A stretch of DNA of 64,000 nucleotides from Pseudomonas lalucatii. GTDB lineage: Bacteria > Pseudomonadota > Gammaproteobacteria > Pseudomonadales > Pseudomonadaceae. Under the pieces are notes generated by a model that ran no database searches, was not told the origin of the DNA, and saw only the letters and a program-made list of their open reading frames with translations. The translations under genes and the position numbers were made by a program. Shown here piece after piece: positions 37,109 through 45,077 of the stretch. How positions within the stretch are numbered: the stretch's first letter is position 1; every line of letters begins with the position of its first letter. The stretch is taken from positions 1,922,001-1,986,000 of the forward strand of contig NZ_JADPMV010000001.1 of assembly GCF_018398425.1 (NCBI RefSeq). Direction: 5' to 3'.

Positions 37109-38242
37109 TTAGCCGGCCGCTTTCCCGCCACGGAAATAGGGAATCACCCGCTCACCGATGTTCTTCAGGGTTTCCAGCTGCGCCCACTGCGGCACCGTAC
37201 CCATCTGGCAGATGAACAGGATCTCGTCGGCGCCGGCGTCGATCAGGCGCTGCACGTAGCCGATGCAGTCCTCGACCGTGCCGTAGGCGTGGTTGGGGTT
37301 CATCATCGACATGGTCGGGTCGGAGAAGTCCACCGTCACCTCTTCCGAGGCGAAGCGCGACTTGATCACCGCCTGGCCGTTGCCGTCGACGAAGGTGTCG
37401 TCCTTCCACTTCTCCGGGTCCGGCCGCTCGCCGCCGGCGTACCAGTAGGACAACGACTCCATGAAGTAGCGCTGGCCGCGGATGCCGATCTGCCGCGCCT
37501 GCTGGTTGTCGTCGAGGACGATGGCCGGGCACAGCGCGGCGATATGCCGGTTGGGGCGGAAACCCACCTGATCCTTGAGCTCACGCGTGTCCCAGGCCTC
37601 GTGGTACACCGCGACCTTCTTGGCGATTTCCTCCGGGCCGCCGAAGCCCAGCACCAGGGCACCCAGGCCGCGCTCGCCGGCGCGCTTGAGCGACTCGGTG
37701 TTGGTGCAGGCCAGGTACATCGGCGGGTGTGGGTCCTGGTAGGGCTTGGGGTGGATCGGCCGCAAGGGAATCTGCACGAAGTCGCCGTGGTGCTCGATCT
37801 CGTCCTGCACGAACATCTTCGGAATCAGGTACATGGCCTCGTCGATCTGCGGCTGCAGGGTCGCCAGGTCGTAGCCGAAGGTGCCGGCCTCCTGCTGGGT
37901 GCCGCCCTTGCCGACGCCGAAGTGCACGCGGCCCTTGGACAGCAGGTCGAGGGTGGCGATGCGCTCGGCCACCTTGACCGGATGGTTCATCGCCGGCGGC
38001 AGGCAGACCACGCCGTGGCCGATGCCGATGCGCTCGGTCTTGCCGGCGACGAAGGCCAGCATGGTTTCCGGCGCGGACATGTGCGAGTAGTTGCTCAGCG
38101 CGGTGTGCTCGACGCACCAGAAGGTGTCGAAGCCGAGCTGGTCGGCGAGCACCGCCTGCTCGACGGTGTCGTCGAAAACCTTGCGGTCGCCGGCGCGGCT
38201 GGAATCGACTGTCTGTGCCTCGTAGATCAGGGAGAATTTCAT
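37109..38242 (-). CDS. LLM-class flavin-dependent oxidoreductase
   Basis: A 377-residue bacterial luciferase-like (F420/FMN) monooxygenase. Typical stretches are DQLGFDTFWCVEHTALSNY at about 34-52, RIGIGHGVVCLPPAMNHPVKVAERIATLD near 72-100 and GRVHFGVGKGG near 105-115. Such enzymes hydroxylate or Baeyer-Villiger-oxidise hydrophobic substrates with reduced flavin from a partner reductase. It precedes the HsaA/HsaB genes of a steroid cluster, and HsaB could supply FMNH2, but no LLM enzyme is a standard part of the pathway; the substrate is unknown. Confidence 0.85.
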   Translation of the reverse strand: MKFSLIYEAQTVDSSRAGDRKVFDDTVEQAVLADQLGFDTFWCVEHTALSNYSHMSAPETMLAFVAGKTERIGIGHGVVCLPPAMNHPVKVAERIATLDLLSKGRVHFGVGKGGTQQEAGTFGYDLATLQPQIDEAMYLIPKMFVQDEIEHHGDFVQIPLRPIHPKPYQDPHPPMYLACTNTESLKRAGERGLGALVLGFGGPEEIAKKVAVYHEAWDTRELKDQVGFRPNRHIAALCPAIVLDDNQQARQIGIRGQRYFMESLSYWYAGGERPDPEKWKDDTFVDGNGQAVIKSRFASEEVTVDFSDPTMSMMNPNHAYGTVEDCIGYVQRLIDAGADEILFICQMGTVPQWAQLETLKNIGERVIPYFRGGKAAG

Positions 38243-38438
38243 TCGCTAGCCCTTCTTGTTCTGGATTCGGTTGAGCCTGGGAATCCCTAGGCCTTGCGCG
38301 CATGGTCGAGGATCGAGGGGCCGGCGGAATCCCCCAAACAGACTACTTGCAATGGCCTGAAGGCCGCGTCTCCCGGCGCCTTCGGCGAAAACCCAAACGC
38401 CCGCACAGAGGCGGGCGCATGGCAGCTGGATGGATGGC

Positions 38439-38510
38439 CGTAGGATGGGTTGAGCGCAGCGATACCCATCTGGCCGGAGTGATGGGTATCGCGTTGCTCA
38501 ACCCATCCTA
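38439..38510. repeat. Imperfect 30-bp inverted repeat element
   Basis: The left arm 38439-38468 begins GTAGGATGGGTTGAGC and ends ATACCCAT; the right arm 38481-38510 is its near-exact inverse, with a 12-base spacer. It resembles dispersed intergenic repeats of the GTAGGATGGGTTGAGC type in pseudomonads. It sits five bases past the end of the HsaA-like gene, and may act as its transcript end. A second, short hairpin (CGCCCGC-N6-GCGGGCG, 38398-38417) lies beside it. Confidence 0.75.
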
Positions 38511-38514
38511 CGCA

Positions 38515-39699
38515 TCAGAGGAAGAAATCCGTGCTGTCCTGACCCATGCTCACCCCGCCGAGGTTCCAGGCGTACTTGGCCGGACTGTTGGCGACGTGGG
38601 CGCGGCCGGTGTGGATGTCGCGGAAGGCGCGGTTGATCGCGTGGCTGCGAAAGATGGTCGAGGCGCCGCTGTTGAACATCAGCTCGCCCACCGCCCGCGC
38701 GCACTTGTCGGCGACCAGCGCCGAGTCGTAGCGCATCTTCACCCGCTCGGCCATCGCCAGCGGCTCGCCGTGCTGCGCCCGTTGCAGCATCAGCTCGAAG
38801 TTGCGGTAGAGCACTGTCTTGCACTCGTCGACACAGACCATGGCATTGGCCAAGGCGCTCTGCGCCGCCGGATCCTGGACCATCTTGCGCCCGTCGTTGA
38901 CCCCAACCCGCGCGCGGTTGTGCGCGACGAACTGATCCACCGCGCCCTGCAAGGCGCCGATCGCCGAGGACGACACGGCGCGCACGAAGATCTGGCCGAA
39001 CGGCAGGCGGAACAGCGGCGCCGCATTGACCGCATTGCCCGGGCTGTCCTGCATGAAACCGTCCAGGGCGCGGTGGGTGCGGTACTCGGGCACCAGGGCG
39101 TTCTCCACCAGGATGTCGTGGGAGCCGGTGGCTTCCAGGCCCATGACGTTCCAGTTGTCGAGAATCTGGTAGTCCCTGCGCGGCACCAGGAAGGTCCGGT
39201 AATCCGGCGCCCCGCCCGCCTCGGCCGGCGGCACCATGGCGCCGAGGAACACCCAGTCGCAGTGCTTGCTGCCGGAGGAGAAGCCCCAGCGACCACTCAG
39301 ACGGAAGCCGCCCTCGACCCGCTCGACCTTGCCCACCGGCATATAGGAGGAGGAGATCAGCACGCTGGAGTCCTGGCCCCAGACGTCCTGGGCGGCGCGG
39401 TCGTCGAACAACGCCAGCTGCCAGTTGTGGATGGCCACCACGCCGAGCACCCAGGCCGAGGACATGCAGCCCTCGGCGAGGCACATCTGCACCTCGAAGA
39501 AGTCTTTCGGCTCCAGCTCGTAGCCTTCCCAGCGGGTCGGCTGGAGGATGCGGAAGAAACCGGCCTCCTGGAAATCGCGGATGGTCTCTTCCGGCAACTG
39601 GCCGAGCGCGGCAGCCTGCGGCGCGCGCTCGCGCAGCACCGGCACCAGTTCGCGGGCTCGTTGGATCAGACGCTGGCGAATCAGCTCTTGGTCGAGCAT
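38515..39699 (-). CDS. hsaA: 3-hydroxy-9,10-seconandrostatrienedione 4-hydroxylase, oxygenase component (HsaA/TesA2-like)
   Basis: A 394-residue acyl-CoA dehydrogenase-fold flavin monooxygenase, the same length as M. tuberculosis HsaA. Shared stretches as I remember them: GFFRILQPTRWEGYE near 45-60, VAIHNWQLALFDDRAAQDVWG near 92-112, ISSSYMPVG, WGFSSGSKHCDW and GLEATGSHD. It should ortho-hydroxylate the phenolic A ring of 3-HSA to 3,4-DHSA, using reduced flavin from HsaB, encoded divergently at 39996. ATG at 39699 has AGGAG upstream. Confidence 0.88.
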   Translation of the reverse strand: MLDQELIRQRLIQRARELVPVLRERAPQAAALGQLPEETIRDFQEAGFFRILQPTRWEGYELEPKDFFEVQMCLAEGCMSSAWVLGVVAIHNWQLALFDDRAAQDVWGQDSSVLISSSYMPVGKVERVEGGFRLSGRWGFSSGSKHCDWVFLGAMVPPAEAGGAPDYRTFLVPRRDYQILDNWNVMGLEATGSHDILVENALVPEYRTHRALDGFMQDSPGNAVNAAPLFRLPFGQIFVRAVSSSAIGALQGAVDQFVAHNRARVGVNDGRKMVQDPAAQSALANAMVCVDECKTVLYRNFELMLQRAQHGEPLAMAERVKMRYDSALVADKCARAVGELMFNSGASTIFRSHAINRAFRDIHTGRAHVANSPAKYAWNLGGVSMGQDSTDFFL

Positions 39700-39902
39700 C
39701 TTGTTGTTCTCCTCTGTTCGCCCCGTCCGCCGGGGCGCGCGTTCAGCGGTGGTGGGTCGCGCGGCACAGCGGCGGCTCACCCTACGCGGGCATTCAAACA
39801 ACGCTAGCAGCGGCCAACATCCCTCAAACGGACCATATGGGCGGCGCCATTCCTCCCCGCGGCAAGCACCCCTCCCTCCAGCCGGTAACGCCGAAGCGCG
39901 AC

Positions 39903-39946
39903 TAGTCCCCTCGGACGATGTTGCCGGGCCAAGCCGTTGCAAGAAT
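39903..39946 (+). promoter_or_regulatory. Cluster operator/promoter A (before hsaB)
   Basis: TAGTCC-CCTC-GGACGATG (39903-39920) is followed after 20 bases by AAGAAT (39941-39946). No -35 box is seen. It is the first of seven copies of this module; it lies 76 bases before the flavin reductase gene in the divergent hsaA/hsaB gap. Confidence 0.75.
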
Positions 39947-39995
39947 CCATCACACGCCATGCACCAGCAGCCGTGCACAACAAGAGGGCCGTGCG

Positions 39996-40508
39996 ATGAA
40001 CCCAGTCGATCTGAAAGCCGAGATGCTCCAGGCCATGCGCCGCCTGGCCAAGTCGGTGACCATCATCACCACCAGCAACGGCAACGAGCGTTTCGCCATG
40101 TCCGCCACCGCGGTCGACTCGCTGTCCACCGAACCGCCGTCGCTGCTGATCTGCGTCAACCAGACCGCCTCGCTGCACGCGGTGCTGGATGCCGGCGCGG
40201 ACTTCTGCGTGAACATCCTCGGCCTCGAGCAGGAAGAGCTGTCGCAGCTGTGCAGCGGCCCGATCAAGGGCGAGGCGCGTTTCCAGCGCGGCAACTGGCG
40301 CACCAGCGAAGGCGGCATCCCCTACCTGGGCGATGCGCAGTCGGCCATCCTCTGCCGCCAGGACGGCAAGTTCAGCTACGGCACCCACAGCATCTTCATC
40401 GGCCGTATCCAGCAGATTCACAACGGCGCCGAAATCAGCCCGCTGGTCTACCTGGATGGCGGCTACACCACCACCGCACCGGCGCCGACCCTCGCGGCGG
40501 CCGGTTGA
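39996..40508 (+). CDS. hsaB: Flavin reductase, HsaB/TesA1-like
   Basis: A 170-residue NAD(P)H:flavin reductase of the HpaC/HsaB family (AMRRLAKSVTIITTSNGNERFAMSATAVDSLSTEPPSLLICVN, with GTHSIFIGRI near 130). It would supply reduced flavin to the HsaA-type monooxygenase encoded on the other side of operator A. It starts a plus-strand run hsaB - KstD-like - SDR - kshB with very short gaps, so the four are probably one operon. Confidence 0.87.
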   Translation: MNPVDLKAEMLQAMRRLAKSVTIITTSNGNERFAMSATAVDSLSTEPPSLLICVNQTASLHAVLDAGADFCVNILGLEQEELSQLCSGPIKGEARFQRGNWRTSEGGIPYLGDAQSAILCRQDGKFSYGTHSIFIGRIQQIHNGAEISPLVYLDGGYTTTAPAPTLAAAG

Positions 40509-40518
40509 GGCGCGCGGC

Positions 40519-42198
40519 ATGACGGCGACAGAGGCGCTTGCCCCCCTGCGGGTGGACGCTGCCGAGGCGCTCGGCTGGGACGAGTGCGCCGAGTTGCTGG
40601 TGGTCGGCTTCGGCGGCGCCGGAGTCTGCGCGGCCATCGAGGCAAGCGACCGCGGCCTCTCGGTGCTGGCCCTGGAGCGCTTCGCCGGCGGCGGCGCCAC
40701 CGCGCTCAGCGGCGGCGTGGTGTATGCCGGCGGCGGCACCCCCTACCAGCAACAGGCCGGTTACAGCGACAGCGCCGATGCGATGGTCGCCTACCTGCGC
40801 CAGGAAGTCGGCGAGGCGGTGTCCGCCACTACCCTGCGCGACTTCTGCGAACGCAGCTGCGCGCAGCTGGCCTGGCTGGAGCGCCAGGGCGCCGCCTTCG
40901 AGGCCAGCGTGCCGCCGCACAAGACCTCCTACCCGAGCGACCAGTACTACCTCTATTACTCCGGCAACGAGGCGGTGCCGGCCTATGCCGCCCAGGCCGC
41001 GCCGGCGCCGCGCGGGCACCGCAGCAAGGGCCCGGGGATGTCCGGCGCCAGCCTGTTCGCCGCCCTGAAAAACGCCGCCCTCAGCCGCGGCGTGCGCCTG
41101 CGCCAGCAGTGCGAGGTGCGCCGCCTGGTCCTCGGCCCCGGCGACGAGGTGCTCGGCGTCGAGGCCTGGCAGCTGCCGCCCGACAGCCGCGCCGCGCGCT
41201 GGCATCGGCGCCTGAGCCGCTGGGCCACGGCCATCCATATGTACGCCCCGCCCCTGGCCGAGCGCTTGCGTGCGCGGCTGCGGCGGATCGAGCTGGGCCA
41301 TGCCGAACGCCGGCTGATTCGCGCCGAGCGCGGCGTGCTGCTGAGCGCCGGCGGCTTCATCTTCAACCGCGCGATGATCACGCGCTACGCGCCGCAGTAC
41401 CTGGCCGGCCTGCCGCTGGGCACCACGGGTTGCGACGGCAGCGGCATCCGCCTCGGCCAGGGCGCCGGCGGCGCCCTGGCGCGCATGGACAAGGTCAGCG
41501 CCTGGCGTTTCATCAACCCGCCGCTGGCCTGGGCCCGTGGCCTGATCGTCAACGACGCCGGCCAACGCTACTGCAACGAAGAGGTCTACGGCGCCACCCT
41601 GGGCCACGCCATGGTCGAGGAACAGGGCGGCCGCGCCATCCTCATCCTCAATAAGGCCCTGCTCCGCGAGGCGCTGCGCCAAGTCGGGCCGGGCAAGGTC
41701 TGGCAGTTCCAGCGCCTGCCGGTGCTGCTCAACCTGCTGTGCAACGCCAAGCGTGGGGCCAGCCCGGCGGCCCTGGCCGAACGCTGCGGCCTGCCGGTAG
41801 CCAATCTGGAACGGGCCCTGGCCGACTACAACAGCTCCGCCCGCGGCGAGACGGCCGATTCCTTCGGCAAATCGGCGGCCATGCTCGCCTCGCTGGAGCA
41901 AGGGCCCTGGTACGCCATCGACCTGTCCTTCGACAGCAAGCTGTTCCCCTGCCCGGCCATCACCCTCGGCGGCTTGCGGGTCTGCGAGCGCAGTGGCCAG
42001 GTGCTGGACGCTGCCGGCGCCCCCATCGCCGGGCTGTACAGCGCCGGACGCAATGCCGTGGGCATCGCCTCCAACCTCTATGTGTCCGGCCTGTCGCTGG
42101 CCGACTGCGTGTATTCCGGCCGTCGCGCCGCCGCCCACCTGGCGAACCAGATTCAACCCGCAACCGCCCGATCAGGAGAACAACAATGCAACGAGTAG
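40519..42198 (+). CDS. FAD-dependent 3-ketosteroid dehydrogenase-like protein, possibly delta4-(5alpha) type
   Basis: A 559-residue flavoprotein of the fumarate reductase/KstD superfamily. The FAD site LVVGFGGAGVCAA is at about 32-44, the GGGATALSGGVVYAGGGTP segment follows near 60-78, and the C terminus has GLYSAGRNAVGIASNLYVSGLSLADCV. The SGNE and PAPRGH-type segments around residue 150-170 recall 3-oxo-5alpha-steroid 4-dehydrogenases rather than KstD. It would introduce a double bond into ring A. It overlaps the next SDR gene by 13 bases. Exact specificity is an inference. Confidence 0.75.
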   Translation: MTATEALAPLRVDAAEALGWDECAELLVVGFGGAGVCAAIEASDRGLSVLALERFAGGGATALSGGVVYAGGGTPYQQQAGYSDSADAMVAYLRQEVGEAVSATTLRDFCERSCAQLAWLERQGAAFEASVPPHKTSYPSDQYYLYYSGNEAVPAYAAQAAPAPRGHRSKGPGMSGASLFAALKNAALSRGVRLRQQCEVRRLVLGPGDEVLGVEAWQLPPDSRAARWHRRLSRWATAIHMYAPPLAERLRARLRRIELGHAERRLIRAERGVLLSAGGFIFNRAMITRYAPQYLAGLPLGTTGCDGSGIRLGQGAGGALARMDKVSAWRFINPPLAWARGLIVNDAGQRYCNEEVYGATLGHAMVEEQGGRAILILNKALLREALRQVGPGKVWQFQRLPVLLNLLCNAKRGASPAALAERCGLPVANLERALADYNSSARGETADSFGKSAAMLASLEQGPWYAIDLSFDSKLFPCPAITLGGLRVCERSGQVLDAAGAPIAGLYSAGRNAVGIASNLYVSGLSLADCVYSGRRAAAHLANQIQPATARSGEQQCNE

Positions 42199-42941
42199 AA
42201 GGCAAGGTCTGCATCATCACCGGCGCCGCCAGCGGCGTCGGCCGCGAGGACGCCCTGCTGCTGGCCAGCGAAGGCGCCAAGGTGGTGCTCACCGACCTCA
42301 ACGAGGAGGCCGGCCGCCAGGTCGCCGCCGAGATCGGCGAGCACGCCCTGTTCATCCGCCAGGACATCGCCAGCGAAGCCGACTGGCAGAACGTGATCAA
42401 GCTCACCCTGGAGCGTTTCGGCCGTCTCGACGTGCTGGTCAACAACGCCGCCATCCTGGCTCTGGGCAGCATCGAGGACACCAGCCTGGAGCTGTGGCAG
42501 AAGGTGCAGCGGATCAACAGCGAGGGCTACTTCCTCGGCTGCAAGTACGGCGTGCAGGCGATGAAAGAAACCGGCGGCGGCTCGATCATCAATATGTCTT
42601 CGGTGGCGGCCCTGGGCGGCATGCCGCTGTTCTGCGCCTACTCGGCGTCCAAGGGCGCGGTGGCGGCCATGAGCCGCTCCATCGCCCTGCACTGCAAGCA
42701 GCAGGGCTACCGCATCCGCTGCAATACGGTGCACCCGGACGGCATCAACACGCCTATGACCCAGGCCCTGACCGGCGGCCAGGCGATCCCCCAGGAGACC
42801 CTGGACCAGGACCCGCTGAACCGCATGTGCGCGCCGCGCGATATCGCCAACCTGGTGCTGTTCCTCGCCTCGGACGAGTCGCGTTTCATCAATGGCAGCG
42901 AGCTGCGGGTGGACAACGCGCAGCTGATCAGCGGCCTGTAA
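42186..42941 (+). CDS. 3beta/17beta-hydroxysteroid dehydrogenase-like SDR
   Basis: A 251-residue classical SDR. NAD-binding TGAASGVG near 12-19, NNAA near 88, catalytic Ser and YSASK near 150-156. The run KQQGYRIRCNTVHPDGINTPM and the end LASDESRFINGSELRVDN closely parallel the Comamonas testosteroni 3beta/17beta-hydroxysteroid dehydrogenase as I recall it. It probably oxidises a hydroxyl of the sterol nucleus. Translationally coupled to the upstream flavoprotein and 13 bases before kshB. Confidence 0.85.
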   Translation: MQRVEGKVCIITGAASGVGREDALLLASEGAKVVLTDLNEEAGRQVAAEIGEHALFIRQDIASEADWQNVIKLTLERFGRLDVLVNNAAILALGSIEDTSLELWQKVQRINSEGYFLGCKYGVQAMKETGGGSIINMSSVAALGGMPLFCAYSASKGAVAAMSRSIALHCKQQGYRIRCNTVHPDGINTPMTQALTGGQAIPQETLDQDPLNRMCAPRDIANLVLFLASDESRFINGSELRVDNAQLISGL

Positions 42942-42954
42942 AGCGGAGGTGAAC

Positions 42955-44049
42955 ATGGGCACCCAGCAGCTGCACCTGACTCCGTCCGAGCAGCCTGTGA
43001 CCGGCAGCTACCGGCTGCAGGTGGCCGAGGTAATAGACGAAACGGCCGACGCCCGCTCGCTGGTGCTGCGGGTGCCGGCCGAGCTGCACGAACGCTTCGC
43101 CTACAAGCCGGGGCAGTTCCTCAGTTTCCGCGTGCCCTACCAGGGCAAGCTGCTGACCCGCTGCTACTCCATGGCCAGCTCGCCGCACTGCGACGCCCTG
43201 CCCAAGGTGACCATCAAGCGGGTCGCCGACGGCCGGGTGTCCAACTGGATGAACCAAGAGGTGCAGGCCGGCGACTGGCTGGAAGTGCTGCCGCCGGCCG
43301 GTCATTTCTGCTTGAACGAGAGCCACCTGGATGACGGCGACAACGAACTGCTGCTGTTCGGCGGCGGCTCGGGCATCACTCCGGTGTTCTCCATCCTCAA
43401 GTCGGCGCTGCGTACCACCCAGCGACGGATCAAGCTGATCTACGCCAACCGCGACGAAGCCTCGGTGATCTTCAAGGACGAACTGCGCCAATTGGCCAAG
43501 GCCAACGGCGAACGCCTGCAGGTGGTGCATGTGCTGGACTCGGTGCAGGGCTTCCTGACCGCCGCCGAGGTGCGCCAGCTGGTGCGCGGCCATGCCGGCG
43601 CCGAATTCTTCATCTGCGGCCCCGGGCCCTTCATGGACACGGTAGAGGGCACGCTGCTGGATCTGGGCGTGGCGTCGGCGCGCATCCATGTCGAGCGTTT
43701 CGTCTCGCCGCCCGATCCGGACCAGCTGCAGGCGCAGCAGGCCGAGGCGCGCGCGGCCAGCCTCGATTCGAGCTGCGCAAGCCTGACCGTGGAGCTGGAT
43801 GGTCAGCGCCACGAGATTCCCTACCAACCCGGCGACACCCTGCTGCAGAGCTGCAAGGCGGCCGGTCTGGCGGTGCCCTCCTCGTGCGAGGAAGGCTTCT
43901 GCGGCGCCTGCATGTGCCGGGTCGAGGAAGGCGAAACCCGGCTGGCGCGCAACGACGTGCTCAGCGCCGCAGAACTGGCCGCGGGCTGGACCCTGGCCTG
44001 CCAGAGCCGGCCGAGCAGCGCGCAGCTGCGGGTGAAGTTCCCCGATTGA
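42955..44049 (+). CDS. kshB: 3-ketosteroid 9alpha-hydroxylase, reductase component KshB
   Basis: A 364-residue ferredoxin-NAD reductase: FAD domain (QVAEVIDETADARSLVL near 21-37; RCYSMASSP near 67-75), NAD domain (GGGSGITPVFSI near 140) and a C-terminal plant-type 2Fe-2S domain with C311, C316, C319 and C349. The order and several stretches (IYANRDEASVIFKDELR, FICGPGPFM) match actinobacterial KshB. It passes electrons from NADH to KshA, encoded 13.5 kb away. ATG at 42955 has GGAGG 6 bases upstream and is preferred to GTG at 42949. Confidence 0.9.
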   Translation: MGTQQLHLTPSEQPVTGSYRLQVAEVIDETADARSLVLRVPAELHERFAYKPGQFLSFRVPYQGKLLTRCYSMASSPHCDALPKVTIKRVADGRVSNWMNQEVQAGDWLEVLPPAGHFCLNESHLDDGDNELLLFGGGSGITPVFSILKSALRTTQRRIKLIYANRDEASVIFKDELRQLAKANGERLQVVHVLDSVQGFLTAAEVRQLVRGHAGAEFFICGPGPFMDTVEGTLLDLGVASARIHVERFVSPPDPDQLQAQQAEARAASLDSSCASLTVELDGQRHEIPYQPGDTLLQSCKAAGLAVPSSCEEGFCGACMCRVEEGETRLARNDVLSAAELAAGWTLACQSRPSSAQLRVKFPD

Positions 44050-44080
<31 letters not shown>

Positions 44081-44173
44081 GAGTGTTAGCTCCTTTTCCC
44101 CGGCTCAGGCCGGGCTTTTCTGCGCCCGCCACAACGGGCAACGGCCTGTCGCCAATATGACCTTCCCCTGGCT

Positions 44174-44217
44174 TAGTCTCAATGGACGATCACCGACGGC
44201 CGCGCTGTGGTTAGACT
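44174..44217 (+). promoter_or_regulatory. Cluster operator/promoter D (before SDR-fadD3)
   Basis: TAGTCT-CAAT-GGACGATC (44174-44191) and TAGACT (44212-44217) 20 bases later. It lies 69 bases before the SDR gene at 44260. Confidence 0.7.
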
Positions 44218-44259
44218 CCGCACGAAGAACCTACTCACAACAATAAAACGAGGTGCGTA

Positions 44260-45003
44260 ATGGCACGATTGCAGAACAAGGTGGCGGTGGTTACGGGTGC
44301 CGCTTCGGGTATCGGCCTGGCCTGTGCCCGGCGCTTCGCCGAGGAAGGCGCACAGGTGGTGGGGCTGGATATCGGCGCCGCGCCGGCGGAGTTTCCCGGT
44401 CTGTTCATGAGCCTGGACGTGCGTGACGAGGCGCAGATCGAGCAGCTGATGAGCGAGATAGTCGGCCGCTTTGGCCGCCTGGATGTGCTGGTCAATGCCG
44501 CCGGCATCGCCGACCAGGGCAGCGTTACCGCCACCAGCACGGCCAACTGGCAACGGGTGCTGGACATCAACCTGACCGGCAGCATGCTCACCAGCAAGTA
44601 CGCCCTGGCGCCGATGCTGGCCCAGCGCAGCGGCTCGATCATCCATATCGGCTCGATCTTCGGCCTGCAGGGCTGCGACAACAACGTCGCCTACAACGTG
44701 GCCAAGGGCGGCATCAACCAGCTGACCCGCTCCATGGCCATCGACTACGGCCATGCCAATATCCGCGTCAACGGCCTGTGCCCCGGGCTGATCGATACGC
44801 CTATGACCTCCATGGTCCGCGACAATCAAGCCTTCCATGCCTACTTCGCCTCGCAGCACATGCTGTGCCGCGCCGGGCAACCGGAGGAAGTGGCCAACGT
44901 CGCGCTGTTCCTCGCCTCGGACGAGGCCAGCTTCGTCAGCGGGCAGATGATCGCGGTGGATGGCGGTTTCTCCGCCGGCCGGCGTTTCGCTCCGCCGCAG
45001 TAA
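44260..45003 (+). CDS. Short-chain dehydrogenase/reductase
   Basis: A 247-residue classical SDR with TGAASGIG near 12-19, NAAG near 83, a catalytic Ser in HIGSIFG and YNVAKGG (Tyr/Lys near 146-150), and the C-terminal VDGGFSAG. Substrate unknown; in this cluster a hydroxysteroid or a hydroxyacyl intermediate of side-chain or C/D-ring degradation is plausible. First gene after operator D and 74 bases before the fadD3-like ligase gene. Confidence 0.85.
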   Translation: MARLQNKVAVVTGAASGIGLACARRFAEEGAQVVGLDIGAAPAEFPGLFMSLDVRDEAQIEQLMSEIVGRFGRLDVLVNAAGIADQGSVTATSTANWQRVLDINLTGSMLTSKYALAPMLAQRSGSIIHIGSIFGLQGCDNNVAYNVAKGGINQLTRSMAIDYGHANIRVNGLCPGLIDTPMTSMVRDNQAFHAYFASQHMLCRAGQPEEVANVALFLASDEASFVSGQMIAVDGGFSAGRRFAPPQ

Positions 45004-45077
45004 GCCCGCCTCCGCGGGCCGGACGCCCTGCCCGGCCCGCTGCCCCTTTGCCCTGATCCTCTGCCCGAGGAGGTGCC

